DNA of 64,000 bases from Stercorarius parasiticus (Eukaryota; Chordata; Aves; Charadriiformes; Stercorariidae): positions 358,440 through 422,439 of the forward strand of contig VWZL01000113.1 in NCBI GenBank assembly GCA_013396915.1. Reading direction: 5' to 3'. The position numbers and the translations under genes are program-made. Below, in pieces: positions 52,013 through 63,906 of the stretch. Under the pieces are notes generated by a model, which was not told the origin of the DNA, ran no database searches, and saw nothing but the letters and a program-made list of their open reading frames with translations. Every line of letters starts with the position of its first letter. Position 1 is the stretch's first letter.

Positions 52013-52109
52013 GCAAGGACTGATGGTTCCTACACAAGTTTTGCTTCTGGGGGATGAAGAGGTGTTTTCGTTCTGAGCCAATGGTGGAATACTGGCGTTT
52101 ATGGCTGAG
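52013..52109 (+). ncRNA. Exon-like segment, possible lncRNA exon
   Basis: A strong acceptor (TTTTTTCTTTCAG ending at 52012) and a strong donor (GCTGAG followed by GTGAGC at 52110) bracket 97 bases. Two of the three frames are closed early and none is open throughout, so a coding role is unlikely. It could be an exon of a noncoding transcript diverging from the MTHFD2L CpG island. This is inference from splice signals only. Confidence 0.25.
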
Positions 52110-55071
52110 GTGAGCAGCTGATTGAACATTATGAGCAGGGCTGTAAAGGGCTAATTGTCACCGGGGGAAAAGCTGCAGATACCGTGGTGGGCTGGGGCTG
52201 GGGAAGGACCGAGGTAGATTTGCGTTAGGTTGCACTCAGCACTCTTCTTTTTGTAAGACGCCTTTATGTGCTGATGAGGGCTGGTAAATTGGCATCCAGG
52301 GTCTAGGGGATTTAGGTGTGTCGCTGTTGGAGAGCCTGTGTGCTGGCAGCTGTCTAGGATCAGCAGGAGAATGCTTAAATGAATCTGTGAAAATGCGTAG
52401 TTGATCTTGGGTCTTGCCTCTTAGAGAAAAGGGCGTGGGAGAAAACTCACAAAGAAACGTCTCTAAATGATCTAGTTTGATTTAACTGTAGAAAGAAAAA
52501 GGGTCCATTTTGCATGATGGTGTAGTAGTACAAATCTAGTTTAATACCCCAACGATGAGGAGTGCAGTGCTGTTGGAAAGCAGAAGATCCTGGTGAAAAT
52601 GAAAGTGCAACTAAAAGTTAGAAAAATCTGCTGTGTTACACGAACACAGCAAGCCCATGTTCGATGCATTTCTCTGGATCTGAATTTGTTTGCTTTCCCT
52701 GTAGTTTCTTAAAACTTAATTAACATAATTATATTTTCCTTGCTGCGCAAACTGGTCACTTTGTGAATTTAATTTCAATTAAATTATAGATGCAATTTAA
52801 AGGTAACACTGAATGAGGAAAAGAGGACTAGCAAGCTTGTTGAAATAAAAGTAATTGCTATGGGGTGTATTATATTTATTGTCCGGATGTTACAGAAACA
52901 GAGTTATTCTATAAACTGACAGGAAATCAGCACTTTATTGAAAGGTCACTAATATAACAAGAGTTATACGGGTATATATGCAAGACATTCTAAAAATAGG
53001 TATCGGAGATATCAAGAACCCATTGAAGAGAAGCATCAAATGTAGTTACCAAGTACAGCATCTTAACTGAGATTACATATTTAGCGTGGGTATCAGAAGT
53101 GAAGCTGTGCTGCTAGCAGGTAAGAGTATGAAGAACATTCTGAGCTGAGGCGAAAAGTCTCAGATTTATGCTGAGATTTACGCTGACACGCGCGTCGGGA
53201 ATGATAAGGACAAATTTATCCTTAGGATAAATCTAAGTCAGTATGTGAACCTTACTTGTGATACCAGATGTTTCACATAGAAAACCTGTACGCTATATCT
53301 TTTTTGTGCAAAGCCGTTTCTGCGCAGGGCATAAGAACCTGCTTTTTATTTAGCCTGACCGTGGAAACTTCCTGAAATACAGCGCCTTCACTGAAAATGT
53401 GTTTAGCTACGTTATTCAAATAGTACTGGCAGAAAAACGCCAACCCAAGCCCTGTAATAATTGCTGCTAGTTTGACAAGTGAGTTTCTGACTGCACTACT
53501 CCTTTCTGGAACAGGATCGTGAACTCATATCCACGGAGCAAGACGCTTGGCTGTGTCTTTGCTGAAGCAGGTGTTCCTCTATTTTTAATGCAAAAGGGAG
53601 TATACTTTTCAAGAATTTTTCCTGGCTTCCCACAGAGGTCATTGCAAACAACGGGCATGTTATGCAGATGGTAATAGTCGTCATCTTTGAGTACATTTGT
53701 AGACTAAGCGGTTTCTAATTTCTCCACGAAAGCATTCTGCTTCCACATCCTGCAGCTATGGAGGTACAAAGCAATTTCCTGGCCATTCCTCTAAATATCT
53801 TATAAACGTTTTCCGTTCGTCACGTTTATTGCAGTACAGCACAAAGGCTATCATGCTAATCACTCAAAGCCGGAACTTTATATGGAAACTCTCTTTCCGG
53901 TTCCATTTTTTATGCCAAGAAAAATAGTTGCAAGGGTTAAATCCAGTTTTAAGTTGCAACGGTAGGCTTAATGTGACTGTGTACATTTAACTATCTATAG
54001 GCATTTATCTGAAGCTCGTAGGGTGCTGTCAAGCTTAACTTTCTTCATGCTTAGTGTTTCGAGAATTTCAAAGAACTGATGACAAAAAGTCCTAAGTTCC
54101 ATGGGGACTTTAAAAAAAATGAGAGGCTTTTGATGTGTCTTGTTTTACTAGCGTTACTTGTTGGGCAATGTACTTGCATGCTGAAAATTGGGTGGGAGGC
54201 AAAACTCCGGAGTTGCACAAGAAGATATTTTCATTGCTGTTTTAGTAGATTAGCTTGCATCTGAAGAAAAACATGACATAGAGCAGGAGGGAAGAATTGT
54301 AGCAGTCTTCACTGATGCACAGTTTTCAAAAACAACATGTAAACCAGGTGTCTATTCCAGGAAGTGTATTATGTCTTTCGGCTCTTGAGGAAAACTGGTT
54401 GTTGTCAATGTTTTAGTCCCAGTCTTTGGTGTGAACCGGGCAGTGAAAGTGAAAATTCTGCCTTGGAGACGTGGGATCTTGCAAATATCTGCTGCTCTGG
54501 TCAAGTGAAGCCAGATGTAGCTCTCCGTGTAATCCATGCTATTCACGAGACAGACGTGTTGCAACGGGACAATGTGCTGACAATGGTTTCTGACAGACAC
54601 CGTGCCCTGGAGGACAACCGTTATGTGTGGAGATGCACTAAAGTCTGTTGTGAGGTGGCCAGTGCAGGAAGGACTTTCTCGAGGTTGTGGAGAGGGAGCA
54701 GTAATTTCAGATCACCTGTAAATGGCAGGAAGGGAATGGTTGGGGGGGTAGGAAAGAACATGTTTCATGCTATCTATCCATGGGTGTGTTCTGTCACTGC
54801 CAACGTCGGGGATGGAGGTTGCTTACCTACAGCGATTCCGTAGCGCCGGTGAAGGAGACGCTTTTTCATATACCACAGTTCGCTCTGTTCTGCTTCATCA
54901 AAATTCAGAGTGCTTTGTCATTGCGATGCAGTAAGACACCACCTATCCGTGCGCCTGTTTTCCACAAGTGAGATGAGGAGGGTAAGGGAGAAATCCAGCT
55001 TCTAATAGTGGTAGACTGCAGAGTGAAGCACACGTGACTTTCCTATGAACGGCCACTCCGGACGAGAATGA

Positions 55072-55260
55072 ACATCCATCTAGCCCAGTTTCCTGTCCCT
55101 GAAGCCAAAAACTTACTTCTAGGAAAAAAGACAAGAACAGACCGGGCACGTGGCAGCAGTTTCCCAGAATTGCTCCTGTGCTGCCAATGATTTGTGTTTC
55201 ATGGACTGTCTGACCTAGGCAGCAGTCTTTGGATTTTTTGCCATATGTCTGCACATCATC
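55072..55260 (+). mobile_element. Possible ancient amniote LINE (CR1/L3-type) 3' relic
   Basis: CCATCTAGCCCAGTTTCCTG followed by AAGACAAGAACAG and a TTTCCCAG segment recalls a widespread, old amniote retroposon 3' region that starts with CCATCTAGCCCAGTATCCTG. The copy is diverged and its ends are unclear. The family assignment is from memory and is tentative. Confidence 0.4.
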
Positions 55261-57097
55261 CATATTTACAACATTCTTTACTATGACTTAGCTACAAGTT
55301 ACGTGATTAATCACCTTCCTTTGCTTTCCAGCCTGTTCGCTGCAGTCAGGTAGCTGACTATGCATGTGCAAACCTGAGGCATTAACACGCAAGAGATTAA
55401 ATGTGGGTCACTTGGTATAGTGGCTTTTCAGTATAAATATCTTCATGTAGCATTGCTCTAAATGGGATGCACTTCTTTCTCCGGTCTCTTCTCCGACCTC
55501 TCTCCCAGGGGAGCCTTATTTGTCACTCTAACCTAAAGGGCTGGATTTTGGGCCTTTCCGCCCCTCACGTGATAAACCAAGAGGACGTTCACACCTCTGG
55601 CATGCCCTGTGGAAATCCACGTGGAAAAATTTATCTGTATTACACTCCAAATACTTGCAAGCAAACCACTCAAGGGCAAACCAAATGATAAATAAGTAAA
55701 TAGCAGGATACCCAAAGAGTAGGAGCATATATTTTATTTCGTAATCGTTTCTGTATTGCTGTATTTGTCATAACCACATAACACCATACATGAACATATC
55801 AGAATTCAGTGGATGTAGTAACGATGCGACTGGCACTGATCGGGTAGAGTGATGCAGCCTGTTCTATTTTATTATGTCTTCTTAAGCTAGGGCGTGCGCA
55901 CTTGGCGTGACAGCTACGTTTCGTGCAGGAACCACATCCACCTTGTAGCAGACAAATGGGACGGAATGGGGTACTTGTACTTTTCGATAAAACAACTCAT
56001 CTGTCATTGAAAAGATGTGACTAAAACTTTCCGTACATAAAAATCTTCCAGAATGAGCACAGGGACAGTTTCATCTCAAAAATAATTTGTCTAAGAGGAC
56101 TCCCCCAGAAAAGCAGAATTTAAGGAGAGACAACAGTCACCCTCGATCATAATGTGCTACTCAGTTCCTGCCCAGTAGCGAGTTTAAGGTATATAACGGC
56201 TTCCTACCATTGCAATATACCATTATTCATGTGCCATGGAAGGAAAATGTTGCTAATAGTTAAGAAACGATGACTAGTAAATAGGGTGTGCCTTTGGAAA
56301 AACCCTGAAATTAAAAGCCGCTATTGCACAGAAGTAGAGAGAACTGGTATTTTCCATAGTTGTAAGCTATTCATAGTAAATACTAGTGAGTTCATCCACA
56401 GGGCGAGTACTTTTAGATCATGGGAAGAATCCAAATTTAAGGAATCTGATTTAAGGAGTCTGAACTTGCGATCTTTGCCATAGCACACCTACTGAAGAAG
56501 AGCTCTACGGAAGTCTTTCCTGTTGGCATCAGACGCCCACCCTTTACCCAACTTTCCTTCACAGGGTTTGAAAACGGGCTGATAGTGTAGAAAAGCTTGT
56601 TCAAACCAGCAAAGGCCCATTGCTCTTTTGTGTGGAAAAGAGGGCTAAGCTACAGTACCAGCACAAAAAAAAAGTGCAAGGCTTTGCTGTAGTGCCACCC
56701 AGATGCAATCCTTCTGCTAGAAAAGCTTGTCTGTCAAACAGAGTAAGAATAAAAATAAATGAGAACAGACGTTTGGTAGAAATGTACATCTTGTTACGTG
56801 CTTTATTGTATTTCTCAACAAGAATTGGTTTTTACCATTTCTCCCTGCTGGGCGGCGTGAAAAAAGACAACGGAAGAGTTTTGTCTTCCATTTAGACTGA
56901 AAGAATTGGTAAAGAGCACATGTTTGCCTGTAAAATTTTCTAATCATGTTACCACAATGTTCTGTTTTGTTGACAAGAGAATTTGCGTCTGCAGGACATT
57001 TTTGTGTCTGTAGGAAAGATTCCTGAACGTGCTGTTCTGCTAGGAGGACAATCCTTCGGCATTGTATGGCTTTAGAAGGGAGTTCTGGGATATTTAT

Positions 57098-57165
57098 GAC
57101 TTCAGTTTCCCCATCGTTAAGCCGGGGGTGATAGTAGGTCAATACCTCCTGTAGAGCAGAGACTC
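57098..57165 (+). mobile_element. Possible MIR (CORE-SINE) relic
   Basis: TTCAGTTTCCCCATC, then GGGGGTGATAGTA, then AATACCTCCTGTAG follow the order of the MIR consensus (CTCAGTTTCCTCATCTGTAA, GGGGATAATAATA, TACCTACCTCATAG). MIR-type elements predate amniotes and survive as rare relics in birds. The match is short and diverged. Confidence 0.4.
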
Positions 57166-60100
57166 ATTTCCTCACTGAAGAAGGCTCTAAAGTTAAGAGA
57201 AGTATTTGCTCTCGTACACATCCACGAGGAACTCCGTCCTCGTACTAACGTGACAGTGAAATGTGGCTTGCAGTACACGGTGATTTGAGTGTTATTCTTG
57301 AAGCGCATCCTGAGCTTTCTGTCAAAAAAATACAAAACTCTACTGGACAGTTAAATAACCCAGGTATTTTCGCTATGTAAGGAAATACAAAAGTGTCATG
57401 ATGAAGGCTTTGTGGTCCCTATACTTATTTCTCCCACAGAAAGTAGTTGGTCTAATGAAGCTATTATCATTACCGATAACTCTGATAAAGATATTATCAT
57501 TACCAAGAAACCTTGTCTTGCTGGCCAATGGACACCTGCTCCCTTGTGAATTAGAACGAGGCACTGGACAGAAGTGGCCGTTTCAAACCCCAAGTGCTGG
57601 TATTCAAAATATCAAAATGGCTAAAAAAATGTTTATATTTCTTGTCTGATTTTGACTGCATATGACTGAAGAATTACATGCATATTCACCATTTTAATTT
57701 AATACTGAAAGCACGCTATTTTTATTTAGTGTGCCACAAGCCTCACAGGTGAGTTTTTGTGGATGTACTATTTTCCTTGCGGTGAATCAGTATTTCCCAT
57801 ATAATTTCCTGCATCTGGCATCGGAATGGCACATTTCCTTCTGACATATGATGAGACGGGTAATAATTTTTAGTGCCAGAACTAAGGCTGTAATGAGTCA
57901 GGCCAGTGCAGACAGAAGCAGGAAGATTCCACACCCTCCAAGGAATGTTTACTATTTCATTATTTTCCAGATTTCCTTTTTGTTTTCTCATCCTTCTCTC
58001 TCTTCCTTTCGGTCTGGACTTGTCCAACTGCTTTCCCCTTGGGATCAGTTTTTTTCGTTTATCTCCTGTTCAGCTGCTCTAAGAAACTATTCGTATCAGC
58101 TCTTTCTGTGGAACCTGTATTATCTGAGCTGGGAAGTAACGTGTAGCTGGGAAGTAGAGCACCCTAGAGTTAGAGGCCTCATGTGAAGCCTGTGGAAGGA
58201 GGTAAGAAGGCTACAATTAACTTTGTCGGGGTTTTGACCTAAAGAGTTGCGCAAAGGCCTTTAACGCAGAATTACTGTTGCTTTCATTCTCATTACCTGG
58301 ATCCATTTCAGAATGCTGACCCGATTTCCTGCGCAGATGGCTCGCAACCATTGCAGAGACCACACAGCCTTTGGATGTAGAATTCTTCTACTGACCGCTT
58401 ACTCTTGTTCTTCATACAACAATTTCTCCCGTAATTAACTGAGAAAGAATCATAAAGCAGCTCACCTTATTAAAACCTCAAGATAGCCAAAGATGGCACG
58501 GAGTGCAACACCAGTAAGGGTGGAGCATCCTGAACGTGGCTTTACAAAGCACCTTTCAGCTTGCCCGGTCTGAATGTGATCTCAGCCTGGTGCTATGCGT
58601 TCACTGGCATGTTACCGCAGCAATGCTCAGTGTGTTGGCCAGTCTTACGAAAACTTGGCATTAGGAACAAGAAGAAAAACGCTGGGACAAGAAATGCAGA
58701 ATTCAGGGACCGTGGCTATGTCCCTGTAAAAAATTGTGGCAGTATGGCGCTGTATTTCAGGCTCCTAAACAGCCCCGTTGGCCCCGTGGCATATTGAATG
58801 TTCTTATTTTGGCACCATTTAGCATCTGCGTTAGCAAGCGTCCAAGGAGCTGTGGCTAATTCTTTTCATTCAACACACCAATTTACTCGGCACCAATATT
58901 ATCTCATAACTTGGCCATGTGTTTTGGTGGTTTCAGCTCAGTGACAGCATTATTACGTTACTCAGAATGTGCAGATGGAAAAGATGCACTGAGATGGTGC
59001 GGACAATGTGTTTCCTATTTGTCATTGGCTTTTTATAACCCTGGATCAAGAAAATGCTTCGCGAGAGGTTAAAATTTAACAGAAACTCATGTCAAGATGG
59101 GCAAAGCTTCCCAGGAAAGACTGAATATAGCACTGCTATACCAGGTTGGAATTCATAATGATGAGCAATTTTTTATTGCAATTGCCAGTTGATCACTTCG
59201 GGAAATCACAGTGATGGTACTGCTACAAGCACTGCCAGGGGGAAGGCCCTCTTCACTGACTCCCGGGAACAGAGAACAAAGCAACAGGCCATCAAGTGCC
59301 GAGTCCTCATTCATTGATAAATTAACACTAATAAATGCATGTGTTAATCAGATAAATCATATTAAATTGGGGAGGTGGTTCAAGGAACAGGGAAATCCAA
59401 ATCAGTGGAAGAAGTTTCTGAACTGGTATGTTTTCCGTAGTTTACCCAGCATGATTAATTCAAACAGAATTTATGCACCAGTTCTAGCGTGGTTGTGGTA
59501 TGCAGTAATGGTGTAATCTAAGACTGTAGTTACTCTTCCTCATCATGCCGTGAAGTTTCTAAATCATCCTTCCACATCCTTTTTTCATGCTGACATTGCT
59601 ATTCCTATGGTTAGCCTAGGATGTGAAATCGGCAGCGCGAGGATCGGAAGATTGACTCAGCATACTTTGTGAAAAAACCTGCTCTGTTTTATTGCCTCCT
59701 TCATTTCATTTGGTGTATAGGGGAGATTTCTTCAGCTGCTCGCAAAATGCAAGCCAACAGAGGCCTTGTTTTGCATCCTGGAAACGCCACGACATTTCAG
59801 GGCCTTAGGACAAAAAAGCGTAACGGCAGTGGTGTCGTGTCTCATTACAGGTTCATGTATTATCTTGGTACTCATAGGGACCAATAAAGAATGCTTGGGA
59901 AAGAGTAGGGAAAAACATACAAAGATACTTTAAACTATTACTTTTCCTCTGTGTTTTTCCAGATGCTGGGAATTTGAAGTTAAGAACTTCTTGAGCCAAA
60001 GACGGCATCTTTGTCTTGAATAGGCCTTAACGGCATTTTCCCTCATTAATTTGGCTATTCACTGCCTGAACCCCTGAAAGCATTTAATGTTCACAAATAG

Positions 60101-62537
60101 GTGTAGCAAAGACACCCGCAGCTTAACTATTTGTTGTAAGAAGAGCACATTCCGTAAGGTTCTGCTGAATCTGCCAGCTGCTACCTTCAGTTTTTGTCCT
60201 GTTTTTCTTTTAGATGGGAATCAGTGACCAATCATTCCTTGTTCTCCTTATGCATGCCATTTGCAGCATTACAGAATTTTGTCACGTTCCCTCTGTCATC
60301 TCTTTTCCAGGCTGAAAAGGCCTGTTCTGCTTACGTGTTTCTCAACCCATAACTCTTACTATCCCTGTTGTTTGCTCCTGAACTTTATCTCATTCTACTG
60401 TACAGATGTCCTTCCTCCTCCCGTAATTAGCTGGATCACCTCCCGTGTCCTTTGAAACCTGGATACTTCAAAACTATTTGCATGGTTCGGCTTGCACCTT
60501 TTCGTATTTGTAATGAGATACCTGCCTGATGATAAAAGGGCCATCAGTATTGCCTTTGCTGAAATCCGCTCTTCTGTCTGAATGACCACTTGCAGTGCAC
60601 TTAAACTGCCACGCAGGGAACCATAGAAATCTGTGGGTTTTTTTTAAATTAGGCAGCATCATTTCATGACAAGCTCAATATTTTACCTGAAAGATTATTT
60701 GTGTTTGAGAAGGATTAGATTGGATCAGAGAGAAGAACTGAGAGCGATTAGAAGACCGAAGTATTTATATTCTGCAAAGAGATAAAAGGGGTTTACACTG
60801 TTGAAAAGGATCATAGGGGCTTTTTACAGGTATGTTAGTCGGGAAGGAAGGAAAGACCTATATATGCAGAGGGATTGCAGTGGAAAGACGTAGAGAGAGA
60901 TTTATTTCTGGGCAAAGTAGATTGGAAGTTAGAAGAACTTTTTAAGTATTATTTGACGAATAATGTTCCTGCAAGAATTTTTGCAATGGCAGATGTGAGG
61001 GCAGGAACCTTAAATCTTTTTAAAGGTGATGCCCCGGAGAGGGGCAGTGACATTTGGCTAAGGGGTGCGTTTTTGTTTCCTAGAGGCTTGGAAGGAGATT
61101 TATTTGCTGCGTCTCCGCATTGTATTTACGTTGTATTAATCCCCTGTGTCAGTGCAGTCACTGGCTGTCTGCAGAGACAAAAATCTGAATCTGAGGTAGC
61201 AATTTTGGGTTTAGCATAGACAGCAAAACTGCGTTTGTCAGGCATTTTTCATTATCAACTCCTACTGCAAGGTGCATATGCACTCCCGGTGCCAACTTGG
61301 TATGGGTGTGCTCTTGGCCAAACTGGTCAAAAAAACTACCTTATTTCAGTAAAAACTGAAAGAAATATTCTTTTAATCCAAACACTGATAAAAAGATCAA
61401 CAGTTTTGTTTCTAATTAATTGAGTAGATCAGCATCTTTCAATACATTTGGAAGAAAACTCTTCTTGCAGGAAACACTTTTTCAGTTTTCTGTAAGTGTA
61501 AGGTCTTAATGGCAAATTTGGTTTGTTGTACTTATCGTAAATTTTTATTTACTTTTCAGCCCCTGGTGCACTGTGAATAAACCCTAACAATGGTTTGCAG
61601 GTGGCAAAACTCTGCGCAGGTTTGAAAACATTAAAGATATTTCACGCACATTTTTTTCACATTCCATTTATGAAAAGTTGAATCAATGGCTTCTAAAAAC
61701 TTTTTTTGTATGGAAGAGTCCTTGTGACATTGATAGCTTGGCGACAAAACCAGAATTACTGTGATTCCACTGTTTTAAGGTTAGAGGTATATTGAATTTC
61801 CATAAGACCAAAAAACCATCCAATTTTTAAACACTGAAATGGCTTCTAAGCAAGGTTTTTATTGATATCGGGGAATTCCTTTTTTCCCTTTCTAATTTTT
61901 TTTTCTTTCAGTAAGAATCTCCTTTGCTTACTATTTCTTTACTTTGGAAACCACATCCCTCTTAAACTAGCCAAAACTGTACTTCGTAGTCCTTCAGAAT
62001 GGAGCTGAGAGATGCTGTGGTATAACTCCCAGCTCAGCGAATGCTAAAACTGTGCAGGTGTTTCCAGCTGACCAACGCAAGGCTAGGGTTTGGTTAGGAT
62101 ATTGCTTTAAATGCCTCTGCAATTAAGCAACGTGTAAAATTTTTCCATAAAATACAAGAGTCTGCTAGTGTTGTGACAGCCTCTCGAGCCCAGCAGTTTC
62201 CTTTTGCAGATGAACAGTTTGTGCACGGAGAGCAGTGAGGATAAAAAAAAGCTAGAGTGAAATGATGAATACGCTGACCCTGGAGACACTTAAAGGCTGA
62301 TGGCTTTTCTGTGCGGCTTTCTCTTGCTTGCTGAGAGACCTCTGGTTCCGTTACTGACGCCGTTTCTTGGATGAACTGTAATACAGATATTGTAATGAAT
62401 TACAGCATGCACAAAACAGTGAGATTAATTTACAAACATCGAAACCAGACAAAACCAGATTCGCTTTTAGTGGAAAATAAAAGAATTATTTTGTTTCCTT
62501 TTAGTTGAATGTTTGTTTAATTTGCACTAGGAGGAAG

Positions 62538-63038
62538 TCATAGAATCATAGGATGTGTTGGGTTGGAAGGGACCTTTAAAGCTCATCTAGTCCAACCCGC
62601 CCGCGGTGAGGAGGGCCATCTTCAACTCGATCAGGTTTCTCAGAACCTCATCAAGCCTGGCCTTGAATGTCTCCAGGGATGGGGCCTCCACCCCCTCTCT
62701 GGGCAACCTGTTCCAGTGTTTCACCACCCTCTTTGTAAAGAACTTCTTCCTAATGGCTAATCTAAACCTGCCCTGCTGTAGTTTAAAACCATTGCCCCTC
62801 GTCCTATCGCTACATACCCTTGCAAACAGCCCCTCCCCGGCTCCTTCCTGTAGGCCCCCTTCAGGTACTGGAAGGCCGCTATAAGGTCTCCCCGGACCCT
62901 TCTCTTCTCCAGGCTGAACAACCCCAACTCTCTCAGCCTGTCTTCATAGGAGAGGTGCTCCAGCCCTCGGATCATCTTCGTGGCCCTCCTCTGGACTCGC
63001 TCCAACAGGTCCGTGTCCTTCTTGTGCTGAGGGCCCAC
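62538..63038 (-). mobile_element. CR1 LINE, truncated 3' end
   Basis: This is a 5'-truncated avian CR1 retroposon in minus orientation. Its 3' terminus on the plus strand begins TCATAGAATCATAGG, complementary to the ATTCTATGA tail repeat of CR1, followed by GGGTTGGAAGGGACCTTTAA. The minus strand encodes the end of the reverse transcriptase protein ([37 protein letters not shown]). A frameshift near 62845 moves the remaining C-terminal part into another frame, so the copy is inactive. The low divergence of the protein motifs suggests a moderately young insertion. Confidence 0.93.
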
Positions 63039-63905
63039 TTGAAACTATTCTAGAGTAAGTTTGCCTGGAAGGCTATTGTGTTTAATTTATCTCTGAGGAG
63101 ATACACCCACCCACAGACACCGGAGAAGCTTGTCCGAATGACCATCCTGTCTCTTGGGCAGACCAGTTGGCACAGGGCAGTGCTAAACAACGCTTCTCTA
63201 TTGCTTCCAAGGCGGTTCCTCCGGAAAGCCCAAACGTTGCCCTTGGTGATGTGGAGCTGAACGCACAGCCCTGAGCAACCCTGGATCGATGTACTTGTTT
63301 GAAAAGTGTGACACATAACAGTTCGTTCGTTTGTTTTAAATTACTGAGATGTCAGGTAGGCCTTGCTTCTGCCTTGTCCAAAGATCAACTAAATCTAGTC
63401 TCCTGTATTCCTAGCCCTGTGCTACTCAAATGGGTCTCAGAGAAGAGCGTTGAAGATTGCACACACGTTTATGTTTTTACTGGTGAAAATATGCCCTTTG
63501 GTGGAATAATCCCGGTTAAAAGGTAATCCTGGCCGTTACCTTTGTAGAATCCTGTTAATTACAATCTTCACCCATTTGGCCTGGGGATCTAAACAGATTT
63601 GCTGGCTGTTCTTCAGTGTTGCTCTGCATTGGAATGAACATTTAATTTTGGTTAGTATTGGCACCTGAGGAGGTCAGAGGAGGACGCAGACAAGGCTGAG
63701 GATTGTAAGCTTAAGGGCACCCAACTCTTCAGCACTCGTAAGCCATAACTTCTCTTGCCTGCTGACTTTACTTACATGATTTCCACAGTGTTGCAGTGTG
63801 GGCCCTCAGGAATGATTTCTACGTTGGCCAGTTGGTTTGGCAGCTTTAATCCTATGGCAGTCTGGATGCACTGACACCGCAGCTCCGCTGCCAGCATCAT
63901 CTCTG
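63039..63905. other. Right-end intergenic stretch
   Basis: No gene or repeat family is recognised between the CR1 copy and the terminal microsatellite. Confidence 0.5.
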
Positions 63906-63906
63906 T

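Larger units (their letters stand above)
52110..62537. other. Intergenic, no gene recognised
   Basis: Ten kilobases upstream of MTHFD2L were read for CXC chemokine exons (ELR/CxC and conserved exon 3) and for other known families, and none was found. It contains probable ancient retroposon relics near 55.1 and 57.1 kb, a partial 30-base tandem repeat (TATTATCATTACC) at 57462-57504, and several unexplained open frames noted in the findings. Confidence 0.45.

Noticed and set aside
54382..54420. CQC-containing reading near 54.4 kb considered as a CXC chemokine exon
   Set aside because: The flanking residues, cysteine spacing and splice sites do not fit the chemokine fold.
56717..57142. 141-codon minus-strand frame
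   Set aside because: Part of it overlaps the possible MIR relic. No protein family was recognised and there is no transcript support.
62563..62884. Plus-strand frames over the CR1 copy
   Set aside because: They are antisense shadows of the LINE.
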